A stretch of 61,666 nucleotides of DNA from Hymenochaete sp. R1 (taxonomy: Eukaryota > Basidiomycota > Agaricomycetes > Hymenochaetales > Hymenochaetaceae): assembly GCA_019400425.1 (NCBI GenBank), contig JAFREE010000143.1:1-61666 (forward strand), written 5' to 3'. A program made the translations under genes and the position numbers. Of the stretch, positions 33,101 to 45,195 are shown piece by piece; the first letter of the stretch is position 1; each line of letters starts with the position of its first letter. A model generated the notes under the pieces. That model was not told where the DNA came from, made no database searches, and worked only from the letters and a program-made list of their open reading frames with translations.

Positions 33101-35127
33101 AATGCAGCTTCGGACTCGATCGTATTCTCAGATCTGAGAATGCCCTCTAGTGTTTCCAGTTTCCCAACTTCCACCTTTATTAGGAAGTCCACAACCGTAT
33201 ACATCCAAATGAAGAGGCCTTGAGATTTGAAGACCAGGATATCAACCATCTCTGTAGTGGCGAAGGGCCTAAGATCCGCCAGTCGCCCTTCTTCTGATAG
33301 TTGGTGATTGATGTAGACGCGTATATCGTCGTGAGCGTCAAACTGAAATAGATCGTGCTCCTCAACTCGGTGTTCAATCTTTGTCAAGTTCCAGCGAATA
33401 CCAGGAAGATCACGGCTTGTTATAAAGAACAATAAGCACGGCGCGAGATCCATCACTTCCAAAAGCAGACCCGATAACTTGTCCGAGTCGCCACATTCAT
33501 CCAATGCGTCAATGACAAATATCACTGGTGAAGACTCTACCAGATTTTCACACCTTTGTAGAGGCTTTCTCAGAAGACGCTCGAACTGAGAGTCCAAATC
33601 TTCGTTGACGAAGATGTCCGACTCCTGGAGAACGTCGCACAGTACTCTCTTGAATGCCGGATGCTTTGTCGCCAGATGGAAAGCAACGGAACGAATCAAC
33701 TGGACTGGATCCCGTCGCGTAACCTCATCCCGTTTACAGAAAAATGACCCTGCTAGCCTTTCTTCGAAAATACGGGATGCTGAGGCAGCTAGTGTACTCT
33801 TACCGCATCCGGCGACACCGTATAGCCAAAAGAGATTCGATACTCGTGTTGCGTCCTCTGACCATTTCCGTACATCGGCCAGCATCGACCGCCGTGTTCC
33901 TTCTAGACATTCTGGTTTTCCGAAAAACATACTTTCTTTAGGTGGTGTAAGTAACCTGAGAAGTTTTCTGTTCTGCTTTTCCCGGCCTTCGTCCTGATGC
34001 AGAAGTACTTGATTCAGAGCACTATTGGCTCGTGCAACGCCACCTTGGATCTCGGTGAGGAAGGCATCTCGTATTGTTTCCTTGTGATTTTCTAAATCCC
34101 TTATTAATGTGTCTATCTGGTCTGACCTTGGCGAAAAAAAGTCTTTGACTACAAGCACTAGGGGAAAAGTTAAGCTAGGAAGATTCGGTGAAATACATGA
34201 CTTACTTGGTTTTGATTGAGAATAATGATTTGAAATCTCGTGCGTGGCATTGACGATGAGCTCGATCAACCTGTTCATTGCATTGCGCACGCTTTTGGTC
34301 TTGAAATTGCTTCCCGCTTCCGCTACGTTTTCAAGCTCGTCAGTCAATCTCAAAGTGATGTGACGCAATCGTTCGTAAACCGTCGGGATGTTTTCTATGC
34401 GCTGGAGAAGAGTGAGCACCTGCTTGTAAAGCGCGATGAAGATGCATACATCAAAGATCGAGCGTATAATAGAAGCAGTTGCCTTCGCCTCTGCCTTTAG
34501 CTGAAGCACAAAGCTCACATTAGCAGGTCAAGATTGATGTCGAAAAAGAGAATCATCACCTCTGATACCCCCGAGCCAACATCCATCATTAACTTTAAAC
34601 TTTGGGTCCCCATTCCGAGACAATGCATCATACTCTCTTTAGAAGCCAAAGCTTCTATCGCTTCTTTGAGACGAAAGCCAGCGACATATGACGCCTACGA
34701 ATGGTTTCAGGATCCAAGCTCCTTGACTACTAACATTCTCACCGATCGCCTTTCGCCAAGTTTTACTTTAACGGACATGCCATACTCTGCATGATGCTTT
34801 CAGAAGAATAGGAAAAACGTTCGAAACCAAGCACTTACCCACAGCGAACTCAGCCTCACACCATTCCGCATTAGTATCCTCTTTATCAACGATCAAGGGC
34901 ACGGATGGTACACGCTTCTGCCTTCTGTCATAGCGAAGGACTTGGATGGTTGGAGGAGATTCAACATCTGCAAACCTGTGCACAAATCTTCAGCGTTGAA
35001 ACAGAAGCCAGTAAAGATTTACCTACGTGCACAGGCTCAGAGCTGCTTCACGCGACTTCACAATGCTCTCTACGGTCTCTTCAACGCCCGTATGATGTCG
35101 TAGTTTCACGCGAAATTTCGATGGGCG
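30104..35127 (-). CDS. NACHT-WD40 NLR-type STAND receptor
   Basis: Resolved exons are 30104-32362, 32413-34157, 34206-34500, 34560-34694, 34743-34786, 34839-34975 and 35027-35127, at least 1,571 aa; one or more 5' exons up to about 35,420 are not settled. Order: a beta-rich N-terminal segment (VKLRHHTGVEETVES..., IQVLRYDRRQKR), a helical segment, and NACHT with Walker A GVAGCGKST and Walker B VIFVIDALDECGD. A helical linker follows, then about 14 WD40 repeats (FSPDG...W blades). Fungal NLRs of this layout oligomerise on ligand binding and control recognition and cell death. The ligand here is unknown. The WD repeats differ clearly from each other, so this is not one of the recently duplicated, hypervariable repeat types. 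Confidence 0.88.
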
Positions 35128-35777
35128 CTGAAAATCGGTGATTAATATCTGGGATATTTCAACAAATCTGAAAGAAGTCAGGCATACTTTTTTCTGCTGA
35201 TACCAAGACTAGTAGATCTCACTCACCGATGTCGTTCGACAGGGCGATCCATTGGATTGCTCGTGCTGGCGAAAGAGAAGAGCGGGACACTGCAAGGGAC
35301 GAGCTTCTGAATATTAGGTAGTTAAATAGTGCCTTGAGGAGACAATGCTGCGCAATTAATATCAATGGGCTGTCCGAGGCGCCATGGGTCCTTTTCGTTG
35401 GCCGTGACAACGGTCATGCGGCAGTTAGCGCCTGCACCAACTTACGCATTCCCACACTTCAGCGCGAACTGATCCTTTTGCTTGTTCATTTGGCAGTGGA
35501 GGGTGAGAACACATAGACCGGTACAGGCGCTAACTGGCTCGATATCCCGTTGGCGCGGCCAAAGAATAGGGCTGGGACCATGTCTTCCCAATAGATTCAA
35601 GACCAGGTGCTATCACCGCATCAGCTATGAAATCAAGAAGGCGGCGGTAGAACGACGAAACACCGTGTTGCGGCTGCGCTGCTTTCTCTCTCAGTATGCT
35701 GATGCTGTTACGCACTCTTCGAAAAAGGACAAAGCTTAGGTTGACTGCACATTCAAGTTCAAGTTGGATGGAAGTTA
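35128..35777. other. 5' region of the NLR gene, not fully resolved
   Basis: A likely upstream exon is 35227-35289, bounded by cttgcag and gtgagatc and matching the phase of the next exon. A candidate ATG lies near 35416, but its join needs a non-GT donor. The rest is probably promoter. No other gene was seen up to the MITE at 35778. Confidence 0.4.
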
Positions 35778-36018
35778 CACAGCAGACATGGTCCAATTTG
35801 TTGGCCGGATAAATGCGTCAAAAACTGTGAAATGTATTCTAAGTTTGTTTCAAAATTTGTGAGGTTGACAAAATTCTGGAACAAACTCTTATCCTCCTGC
35901 CAAAATACGGATAAATTTTCGGATATACCTGCACAAAAAACTTCCAAAACATACTTAGAATTTTTCAAGAATTTGCGATGGGTTTTTTGAGGTTACAAAT
36001 CCTCATTTGTCTGTAGTG
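35778..36018. mobile_element. Foldback MITE copy 2
   Basis: A 241-bp non-coding element. Its left tip CACAGCAGACATGGTCCAAT matches the tip of copy 1 at most positions, and the core around CTGCCAAAATACGGAT and TTTTCGGAT is shared. The right tip read inward is CACTACAGAC. The flanks carry TTA on both sides (35775-35777 and 36019-36021), a 3-bp target duplication. Copies 1 and 2 are diverged, so the family is old or diverse. Confidence 0.8.
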
Positions 36019-36279
36019 TTATGGAAAACCTGTTCGGCAGCATCGCTACTACATGTAGTAAGACATTGCTTGCTATAACAGGCCCCGAAGTCATGTGAGT
36101 ACATGGTCAGGGCTTACATAACTCTTAGAAATTACATAAACAGACACTGCCTTACAAGTGAATGGCAGGAACAACAACGAGATGAGGATGCGCTCAAATG
36201 AATGTTGTAAATATCATATCGCTCAAAAGCAATAGCTGCTTATACTGATGCAGATTTTGTTGTTTTGAACGTCTATCCC

Positions 36280-38714
36280 CTATAGCTCTGTCTGGTCCGT
36301 AGCGTTCCCTGCCATCCAAAATTCGCATCTGGATATTTCATCGCTGGGGACGACCTCTACCATCGATGCGCTCCCATCGCTCAGACTCGCAGGCTGCGAA
36401 AGCACGATCCGCATCGGGCTGTTTGGGTCGAATGCAGTCCATGCCGGTGAGCTGGTTACATTCGAAGTGTTGGACGAAGAGAGACCGAGTCGATGTGTAG
36501 ACGGATCAGCTGAGGAAACGAAAGAAGTCCAGTATCCGATTGTTTCTTCGGAAAGGAACTCCTCTGTCTGGAGATATGTCAATCTACAAGCTACGTCGCT
36601 GGATGATGATCTGGATGAAAGTGACGAACCTCGTTGAAAGGCGTAAAGAGTGTACCAACTGTACCTTCCCCGCTATTGCATGATTCAAATTTAGCTCAGT
36701 CGAATTTATAAAGGAGAACTCACGTCTCTCCTATAGGATGGAACAAATGAGCTAGGATGAGAATTGCACCCCTATGCACGATTGACTAAGTGACGCACCC
36801 ATCATAAGGAAAAACAAGTCCGATGTATGCATCACGCCCATGAAAGGCTGCTCCGCGAGAAGCACCGGATTTGGCGAGTTGAACCTGCGCGAATCTCGCT
36901 TTATTTTCTGAAAATACGAAAAAGTATTTGACATACCTGAATGTGAAGACATTCTCGGCACCCTTCTGTTTTTGTGATGTCGCCATGAACCAGTCCCTGG
37001 AGTTTTCGATGAGAGGATATCATAAACGGCGAAATCTCGCTCACATGCAGCTGAAAACGATCTCCTGCGCCATTTGCGATGCTCGATCGAATTGCGTCGC
37101 GAATGGACTTCCGGGAGTGCCAGGTGCCGGATAGATCTCCAACGCTCTCTGCATCGTCTCGTTCGTCTTTGCAGCCACTTCATCAACACATAACGGTTTA
37201 GCGTATTATAATTTGAACCATACCACATGCGTTCCCCATCGACTGAATACTCGTTCGACTACATCCTGGTCTGTGACAAAGTCTTCCGGTGTTCCGCCAA
37301 CAAACGTCCGTCCTTCAGTCGAGCAGTGCCCACCAATGAAATCGACCTGACTGAAATTTCCCTGGCGGATGAGGTTTGCGGGGAGGTCAGGGAGGAATCC
37401 GCCCGGACCGTCGACGACGGGCGCTAAAGAGCCGGCAGGAACGGCATTGATCGCAGCCGTGAGTGCACCTGAAACGGCAAGTCAGTGAGAACTCAACTTA
37501 TTGTTTGATGTACATCTATGGCATACCTATAGAGGCGTTCCTCAAGCAGGTCATAGCATCCTCATCTGCTGTGCAACCCACTGTGTCCAACACCGTTTCT
37601 AATTGAATTGGGTGAGAATTTGGCGCTTGGTTAATGTCAATAAAAAAAGTGCTCACGGAAGGTCGTCTCGGACTCATTAGCGGTCGGAGTAGGCCCATAG
37701 CCCACGGACTGTGCAATTCCGCGAATAAAGGGAGCCGGCTGTGTGCCTAAATGAAGAACCTGTGAACCAAAGAATTGAACTTAACGGGGCCACCATTCGA
37801 GGCCCACCTCCAAAGGCAACGATTTGCATTATGACGCTCGCCCCTCCGGCACTCTCGCCATCGATGGTAATTGTATCAGGGTCTCCGCCGAAGCTTGAGA
37901 TATGTCGCTGGACCCAATCGAGGCCCGCTCGTTGATCGAAGAGTCCAGTATTGAGGTCTCCGTCGGCTTGGAGCACCTTGCTGGCGAGGAAGCCCATCAT
38001 ATTGAGACGGTATGTAACTGATACAGCGATGATCTTAGGGTTTGACTGGTTCACGAGTTGGTATAAGGGAAAGCTTTGTGGGAGCTGGAGGTGAATTAGC
38101 GAATGAACTCGTTTTACTTTTTGTCTGCGACTCACATTTTCGAAGAAACCTCCGCCCTATAAGATTTGAGTGAGCGGCCTTCTATAATAATTTTCGCTAC
38201 TCACATGAATGTAGAATATTACTGGGAGATTATCTCCCTCTTTTGCATCGCTTGGTGCCCAAATGTCCAATGTCAGACAATCTATAAATTTGACCATTAG
38301 TACTTCACTTCTTCGAAGACTTAGGTCTTACTTACCTTCCTCACCTACACCGACTTGTGCAGGTTGCTGCAAGCATGGTGGGCCATAATTTCTCGCATCA
38401 GTCACGACGCTAGTCCCGTTACCGTCAAAACTCTCATTGAGCATGCGCGGTGCCCGGAATCGCAGGTCTCCCACCGGAGGTTGCGCAAACGGGATGCCTC
38501 CGAAGAATGTAACTGGTCCATTCAGTTCACCAGATGGTGCGGTGGTGTTCCCCGCAAATGCCGCGTATCCAAGATTGACTACAGGCCCAAGAGGAGAGGT
38601 AAGAGTCGGGAGTGCTGCCAGTGCTCCAAGAGGCACAAAGAACAAGAACAACGCGACGGAGTAGAGGAAAGTAAGCATTTTGCAACTGCGTGAAGCGATG
38701 CTCGAGAATTTCAA
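36280..38714 (-). CDS. Secreted type-B carboxylesterase/lipase
   Basis: A multi-exon gene. The N-terminus is a signal peptide (MLTFLYSVALFLFFVPLGALAA; an ATG at 38678 would start here, the one at 38714 adds 12 residues). Then come the family landmarks in order: FFGGIPFAQPPVGDLRF, a Cys-containing segment before CLQQPAQ, LPVIFYIHGGGFF (oxyanion hole), YRLNMMGFLAS, GLDWVQRHISSFGGDP and the nucleophile elbow GESAGGAS. A late MHTSDLFFLM segment supplies the likely catalytic His. The acidic member of the triad should lie in the exons around 37,250-37,450. Product hydrolyses esters outside the cell; substrate not predictable. The C-terminal exon (36280-36582) ends without an anchor. Confidence 0.85.
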
Positions 38715-39642
38715 AAGTATGAAGCATTCTCGAGCAGCATTTTAAGGCTTTGTATCCTCCCCACATGACGTATAAGACATTTATGTTCAGAAGAAGTGGA
38801 TTGAAAAAATGATTAACCAGGCAGCTTCAGGAAGACGACGAATCGGCCCGCCAAACTCCAGCGAAGCTACAGAGAAAATCACTCCACTGCGCGACGCACG
38901 CTCTCTGGCTTCATAATACCCTCCGTGCGAAAGCTACGAAAGGTCTGCTGAGCCCTGATGCTTCTCCAAGTTCTTGTCTTTGGTCAAGTTGGTGGCGTCG
39001 GGCTATATATAAAAGTGACGATGCTCACCTGATGCAACAGCGGAAATCTCGGAGATCCGTGAGCTTGCACGTTTTTTGAAGCTCGCAATTCTACAGTGGA
39101 TGATCGCTTCTTGGCCGTCTCATTCGACCCTGTGCTTTTGGGTTGGACATGATTGGGTGGGTGAAAGAGGCTGAGCGCTAGTGAGTGGGAGTGGGATAAT
39201 CGGCGCTTGATACGTCGCTAAATATGGAAATACACTTGTACATGTAAGGCCATGTTCCAATGCTCGGAGTCTCTGAGTCTGTCGCTTTGACTCCCGAGTT
39301 GAAGCCAATTTTTTTAAACCTCAGTTTACAATCGGCATTCGGCAGTGTTAATTCTGCCATGATTTCCGTGATGTTTTCCAGATTTGTACGCACATTTTTT
39401 GAACTATTACATGTCGAGTAAGCTGTTCGTGCACGTACATCATGGACTCGCGTTCCGTTAATGAGGCTTTCCAGACTGGGGTACAAAAGAAAAACAGAAA
39501 GAAATCGTGATGAATACACAGGAATAAGAGAATATTGGGTGACACGACGTTTATATGGGGCAAATGCCCTCTAAGTCTGGTAAGAGAAAGAGACGCAAAA
39601 ACACAGGGGAACTGGCTTTACTTCCACATCAAAAAGACCTCT
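38715..39642. other. Intergenic, nothing recognised
   Basis: A TATA-like run (ctatatataaaa, about 39003-39014) lies 290 bp upstream of the esterase start. Minus-strand short frames at 39120-39519 lack protein-like features. No repeats were seen. Confidence 0.5.
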
Positions 39643-41745
39643 TCACTGTGCCGTATCCATCGCATCGTCTTCCACATCCGCCCCAGGACTACTCAACGAC
39701 GAGCTCGAAGGAGGCGGCGCACCACCAACTCCTAAAAGCCCCCCTCCGCCGGCACCGCCAACTTTCCTCGCCCTCGACCTTGACGTGGCCCTCGATCCCT
39801 GCGGACTATCGTCGAAGTCGGATCCCTCAGCCTTGAGCTCCCGCGCACCGATCTTCTCGAGCTTGGCGTCGAACTCGCGTTTTCGGTAGCCGGCGACGAT
39901 GCGTTCGAGGAGCTCGGAGGTGGAGACGCCCGGGGTGCGCCGGGTGGGGAGAAACTTGCCTTCAGGGAGAGCGGGGAAGGGGGGAAGTGTTTGAGTATTA
40001 TTCAAATGGAAATGGAAAGAAAAGAGCAAAGCGGGAACATAAGATAGGGAAGAGGAAGAGGATAAGGATAAGGATGGGAGACGAGGCGAAGAGTGATATT
40101 AGGATCTGCACGTGCGTACCTTGAGATTTGACGAATCCGTAGACGTCGTCATGCCCTGAGGCAGCGTACGGATCTTCATCGTGGGCTACGTAGTCGATCT
40201 CCCATTTATCCAGGAAATCCGCATCGATAACCCACGGTGCCTCTTGAACGACCTCGTCTACCCATCGGCAGTGGCGTACGGCTTCGCATCTATTATTTAA
40301 TTGATGTTATTCATGTCGGGGGGAGGGGGGGATCGAGTGTGAGATGGGAAGGAAAGGGCGAAGAGACATACCTTTCTGCGTGGGTCATGACGGATTTCGA
40401 CTTGTGTTGTCGTACGAGTTTGTCGGAGTTGACACCGACTAGGAGATATACGGACGGGAACGATAGCTTGGCTTGTCGTAGTTGCAGAGCATGTCTGTAG
40501 AATCGTCAGCGTCAAACAACAAATTAATGCACAGAAAAAAGTCGAATACACGAAAATGACTTACCCAAAATGGAACAAGTCGTAAACGCCTGTGAGGGTT
40601 TAAGAAGAGGAGATGATGAATACGTGTTTATGTTTGCGTAGAGAAAGAGAGAGAGACCATCAGCATATATCCTGACCGGCCTCCCCACAGGCGGTTCGTT
40701 GATCTTATACATCCTCTCCACGCCCTTCTCCGTCTTCCCGCCTCCGATTGCTTCCTTCACAAACGCCCTTATAGCATCCGAACTAAGGTTCGCCGGGTCG
40801 AACTGAGCCGCCGCGATAGGCACAGGTGGCGGCTCCTCCGAGACTAAAAGAGGCACAGCAGCGACGTTGACGGGTTGTTGCGAGAGAGGGTCGGGGGCAT
40901 GGGTAGCAGCGGGCGACACAGACGGTGTGCTCAAACTCCCCTGTGAGGCTGCGGTGAGCGTTACAGCTGGCGCGGTCGTCATGCCGTGCGCTTCAGCAAC
41001 CGTCACACCGGCCGCCCCCGAGCTCGGACCTGCAGGGACAAACTCGGCAGACGTAGGGCTCGTCAGCGTCGACACACTCCCCGAGGCGGAGGAGAGTCGA
41101 GAGGCGTCGTAGGGCGCGTGATGTGAGTGGATGACATTCGTACGCGCGCTGGCGGTTGTTGTTTCGACGTCTCCGTCGTATGTAGGGGAGTCAATACCGT
41201 CGTCGGAAATGACGCCTGAGAGATGACCGTGTTGGTGGTGGTGTTGTTGACGTGCGCGGGAGGATTGGCGCGGGTTACCGCCTGTCCCTGTCCCCGGTCC
41301 TGGTGCTACGTTATTGGTAGATGTGGTGTTGGGAACGGCATTTCCACGAGAGGGTGCGAGAGGAGAGGATGGGGTGTGTCTTCCTTGGTTCTGTCCGCGG
41401 CCGGGGCGAGTTGCGTTGAGCGAGATGGTTGAAGCTGCGTCGTCTGTGAGAGGGTCGTTATCTTCTTCCGAGCTGTATCCCCGCATTCCCAACCAAAATA
41501 TCAAAAAGGCCCCGTACAAAACAAGCATCAGATTCGCCAACGTGTATTAGCATCACCCGGACGATCTTAAGAAAAGCAGACAACACGCACGCATCATAAG
41601 CCGGCGAGTCCAACGGTACATTCGACGAATATTTTCCACTGCCCGCCAACGTCCTCTTCGCATGCAACATCTTCTTATGGTGATATGATGGCTCTGGAGT
41701 CGAAGGTGCCGAGTTTGCTGAGCTCGAGAGATGGTCCTGGTCCAT
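39643..41745 (-). CDS. PCT1: Choline-phosphate cytidylyltransferase
   Basis: Resolved exons are 41591-41745, 40658-41472, 40565-40589, 40372-40494, 40120-40289 and 39643-39959 (1,605 nt, 534 aa). It makes CDP-choline from CTP and phosphocholine, the rate-limiting step of the Kennedy route to phosphatidylcholine. The catalytic domain starts [18 protein letters not shown], with the HxGH nucleotide-binding motif, then [34 protein letters not shown] and the [14 protein letters not shown] signature. The 25-nt third exon carries VYDLFHF and the intron after it splits the Gly codon of HFGH. The N-terminal 300 residues are Ser/Thr/Pro-rich and look disordered, much longer than in yeast. The usual amphipathic membrane-sensing helix is short or absent; the tail is Ser/Gly-rich instead. 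Confidence 0.93.
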
Positions 41746-42195
41746 GGCTTAGTTGGTCCACTCCACTCACCCTTTATATATGAATGGATGACGATAGATG
41801 TAATTACGGTGACAATGTATACCCACCCGTGCGTCGTGCTCTATTTGTTTTTTAAAAAATAAAAAAGAGCTGGGCTCACGTGTATGAGCGCGATGAGGTC
41901 AGTGTGGGCGTTGAGGAGGGGAAAATGAGAGATGATAGATTATCGGATTTGAGAACTCAGAGAAGGAGACAAGGATATGACGATATGCGCTCTTCTGGCC
42001 ATTGTCTTCGGCATCTCATGCTTGGGAATCTCTTGCCATATCGGGACTCCGCTTCCATGAGATGTTTTCAAATTTCATCTCACACACTTTGGACAGGACA
42101 TATTCTAACACGCATATACACAGAATACATACTTATACACATACACATTCATGCGACTTGGCTGCTTCGAGTCTACCCATCGCCTTCGCATCATA
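41746..42195. other. Intergenic between PCT1 and MDH
   Basis: It holds the PCT1 upstream region and the MDH 3' flank. A run of about 20 A/T bases (gttttttaaaaaataaaaaa, near 41849-41868) lies about 100 bp upstream of the PCT1 ATG. No gene was seen. Confidence 0.5.
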
Positions 42196-43845
42196 TCACA
42201 AGTTGGGCTTGTTGATAAAGTCGACTCCCTGTAATTTGAAGTGACGTCAGTAACACCGCATCCCAAGAGATTCAGACTCACCTTCTCGATATTTCCCTTG
42301 AGCCCACCCACAGCAACTTCCAACAACTTCTGCTCATGATCTGATATCGTCCCCAGAGGCAAGATCTTCTCCACACCCTCTGCTCCAATCTCAACCCTCG
42401 ACGAGAAGAAATCAAGTGGTTGCCCGATCTCGCTCTTGATCACGTTCCCGCCCTCTGCGTCTGCGGAAAGGTGGACGAACGAGGGTGCGATGATGCCCTT
42501 CTCACCTGCGAGGGCTCGGAGGACCTTTGCAGCGAACTCAGCCCCAGCAAAGGCCATAGACAGCGTCGCAGAGCCGGCGCCGTCCTTTGCTTTGACAACT
42601 TCGTCCCCACCAAATTGGATCCGATTCGTGAGTGCATCGATGTCTTCCTTGGTCGTATTGGCTGGGAGAGGGTGGGAAGACTGGGAAAGGAGCGGTACGA
42701 TCTGGTTGGAGAAATGGTCAATGTGAGTTAGGATATGCAGAGGCTGGCGTCAAAGAGAGTCACTTACGGTCTCGCCGCTGTGGCCTCCGACTACTGGGAT
42801 AGTGATCGCTGGTGCTGTGCTGAGGTCGCCAGTCTTCTCAGCAACAAACGTAGAAGCACGGACAACATCGAGGGTCGTAACACCGAAAAGTCTAACATTC
42901 GCGATCATAAGCAAATATCCTCAATATAAAGTCGTGACCGAGTCTCTCACTTCTTGGGGTTAAACGTCCCAGCAGCTTTGAAGACCTCAGCGACAATTGG
43001 TACAGTCGAGTTGACGGGGTTCGAGATGACGAGGACGAAGGCGTCGGGCGAATGCTTGGCTATTTCCTTGGCGAGATCCCGTACGATACCAGCGTTGATC
43101 TATGTATTTTCAGTATGAGACTTTCATCGAGACGAGGCTCTACACTGACCTTGAACAAGTCATCTCTGATCACAAAAGTAGTATCAGTACGAAAAAAGGC
43201 AGCCCATCGATCATCAGACACAGAAATGTGAGTGCATATAGCCAGTCAGATTTGCCTACCGTGTCATCTAAAAGTTCAACTGTATCAGCTCGTCTGAAGA
43301 CATTAAACACCTGTAATTAAGAGCTTACACCGGGTTTCCTGGGGATACCAGCGGGAATGACAATGACTTTTGCACCTTTGAGTGCTTGGGCAATGCCATC
43401 ATCCTTGGGGAGGTAACCAGTGACCTTCGCCGGCGTGTTGATGTGCGAGAGGTCGGCAGCGACACCGGGTGTGTTGACGATATCGTAGAGCGCAAGCTGT
43501 ATGTGTCGAGATAATATGTGTAGTTTCCACAAGAGACGGTGTCAGAATTGAAAGAATGAGACGAAAGAAAATGGGAGAAGCAGCCGGTGGAATTATGCAT
43601 ATGGACGCCGTCCATCGATCTCTCCGTATCGATCGCATCTCATCGTCAAGGTATAGCTCACGTACCTCAGACACGAGCGGACTCGTCTTGAGAAGGAGGG
43701 ACAATGGCTGGCCGATACCACCTAGAAAACCGCAGCAACAATCGAGCCATACATCAGGCAAGTTAGCCAGACTAAATGCGTGTGATCTTCCTCCGATTTC
43801 TACCCTCTACGCACCAGAAGCACCGAGCACTACGGCTTTTGTCAT
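42196..43845 (-). CDS. MDH: NAD-dependent malate dehydrogenase
   Basis: Interconverts malate and oxaloacetate with NAD. Several short exons build the lactate/malate dehydrogenase fold. The protein begins [11 protein letters not shown] then [11 protein letters not shown] (the nucleotide loop). It continues [69 protein letters not shown], the active-site His in [11 protein letters not shown], and [10 protein letters not shown]. The last intron (gtgagt...ttacag) joins NIEK to [10 protein letters not shown] and a stop. There is no mitochondrial presequence and no SKL-like end, so a cytosolic form is the simplest reading. A tiny exon near 43,160 (TRDDLFK) is flanked by two introns. Confidence 0.93.
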
Positions 43846-45195
43846 TGTGAGACTGCTTTGATACTTAAGCTATTGAAGTGTAGGGAGAGATGGTGGAGGG
43901 CGAAGGGGAAGAGGGAAGAGGTGGCGATAGCGACGGGCAAGAAGACGAAATGCGCTCGTTTCTCTCGTTGTTTCCGCGAACGGGCGAACGCTTTGGGGAA
44001 GGCCTCACGTGTGTCGGGCGCTTTCTTAATCACGAGCTTTAAATGCCACACTCGGCCTTCCGTCTCACTAGTACTCTCACTGAGTCTCTCAGAGGGACAT
44101 TCAGGCCATAGAGCTTGGGCTTGAGCATCGAGTTGAGACCCGTAAGCAGTTTCATGGTCATCTCGTGTAATTGCGAGTAACGTCTCTTCATTGATACCTT
44201 TTCATCAAACTAGAAGTCTCATGCCGCAGTCCCAGCCTTCGAAAACCGTCAATTATGATACCAGATTCGTAGGCAAACCTACGGTACCACAATTACTTGT
44301 ACCCACGTAGGTTCGGGGATGATGTACTTCGCGTTCGTTTCTCGGAGCAACATCCAGGTACGTCACCATTGAGATACGGGATCAAAAATAATTGCAGTGA
44401 ACAAACATGACCGTTCAAAGCACCCGTGAATAATGCGAGGTATTGTGGGGATGCATAGGTTTTCTAGACATCTCGAGAGTGCCAGATCCGTCCGTTCCAT
44501 GACGATTACAAACCCGACGCATATTCTGTAAACGACTGCTCATCGAGGTCAAGTAGCTGTCCTATCAATATAGAATCTCTGCGGAGCACGTCGGTGTGTT
44601 CCTAGGGCTGAACGTCCATCCCTACCGAAAGCTCCGAGGGCAGTCTCCGACACAGCTCATTTCGGACATGGTAGACGAAAGGGGAATGTCCACATTTCGG
44701 GAGTCGGAGGTAAGTAGCACAGGCTATGCAGGCGAGCCCCGGAGACGCTTTGAGACATCATCATTGGAAAAAAATTAAACAAAACATTTGCAGAAATGTA
44801 GAATGTGGCGAGTGGCGAGTTCTCTTTGACATGGGTGAGTGCGCTGAACAAGAGCGACGAGAAGACATGAAGTAGATGCTGTTAAAGGGAATTCACGTCC
44901 ACGTGATGTGTTGAAGTTGAAAAGACCCGTCGTCGGTTCGCTTGGCTCGTTCTCTCATCCCTCTTCCTTTCCTTCTCTCACCATCTCCCTCCTCACCCTT
45001 TCATCCTCGCCCCGCCTTGCTCTTTGGTCCACTCTCTTTGCCTCGCCTCCTTGACTCTTTGCCTTGCCACTCACTTTGGTGTCGAAGTGGAAGTAAATCA
45101 CTTTGCTTGACAGATCCAGACTTTCGAGCGTTTATTACAACCCTTGACCGCACATCAATACAAGCAGAACGGGTAGAAGCGTTGCGCTCGAAAAT
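43846..45195. promoter_or_regulatory. Divergent intergenic region between MDH and the coiled-coil gene
   Basis: No gene recognised over 1.35 kb. The last 250 bp before the plus-strand start contain a strong C/T-rich tract (44943-45060, repeated tctctc/ccttt blocks). Such tracts in fungal promoters often precede the transcription start. A poly-A run lies at about 44767-44776. Confidence 0.45.

Noticed and set aside
40524..41540. A PCT1 form starting at 41540 with a membrane helix ([16 protein letters not shown])
   Set aside because: That stretch is an intron: splicing 41591 to 41472 is in frame, links Ser-rich to acidic sequence and removes the hydrophobic segment.
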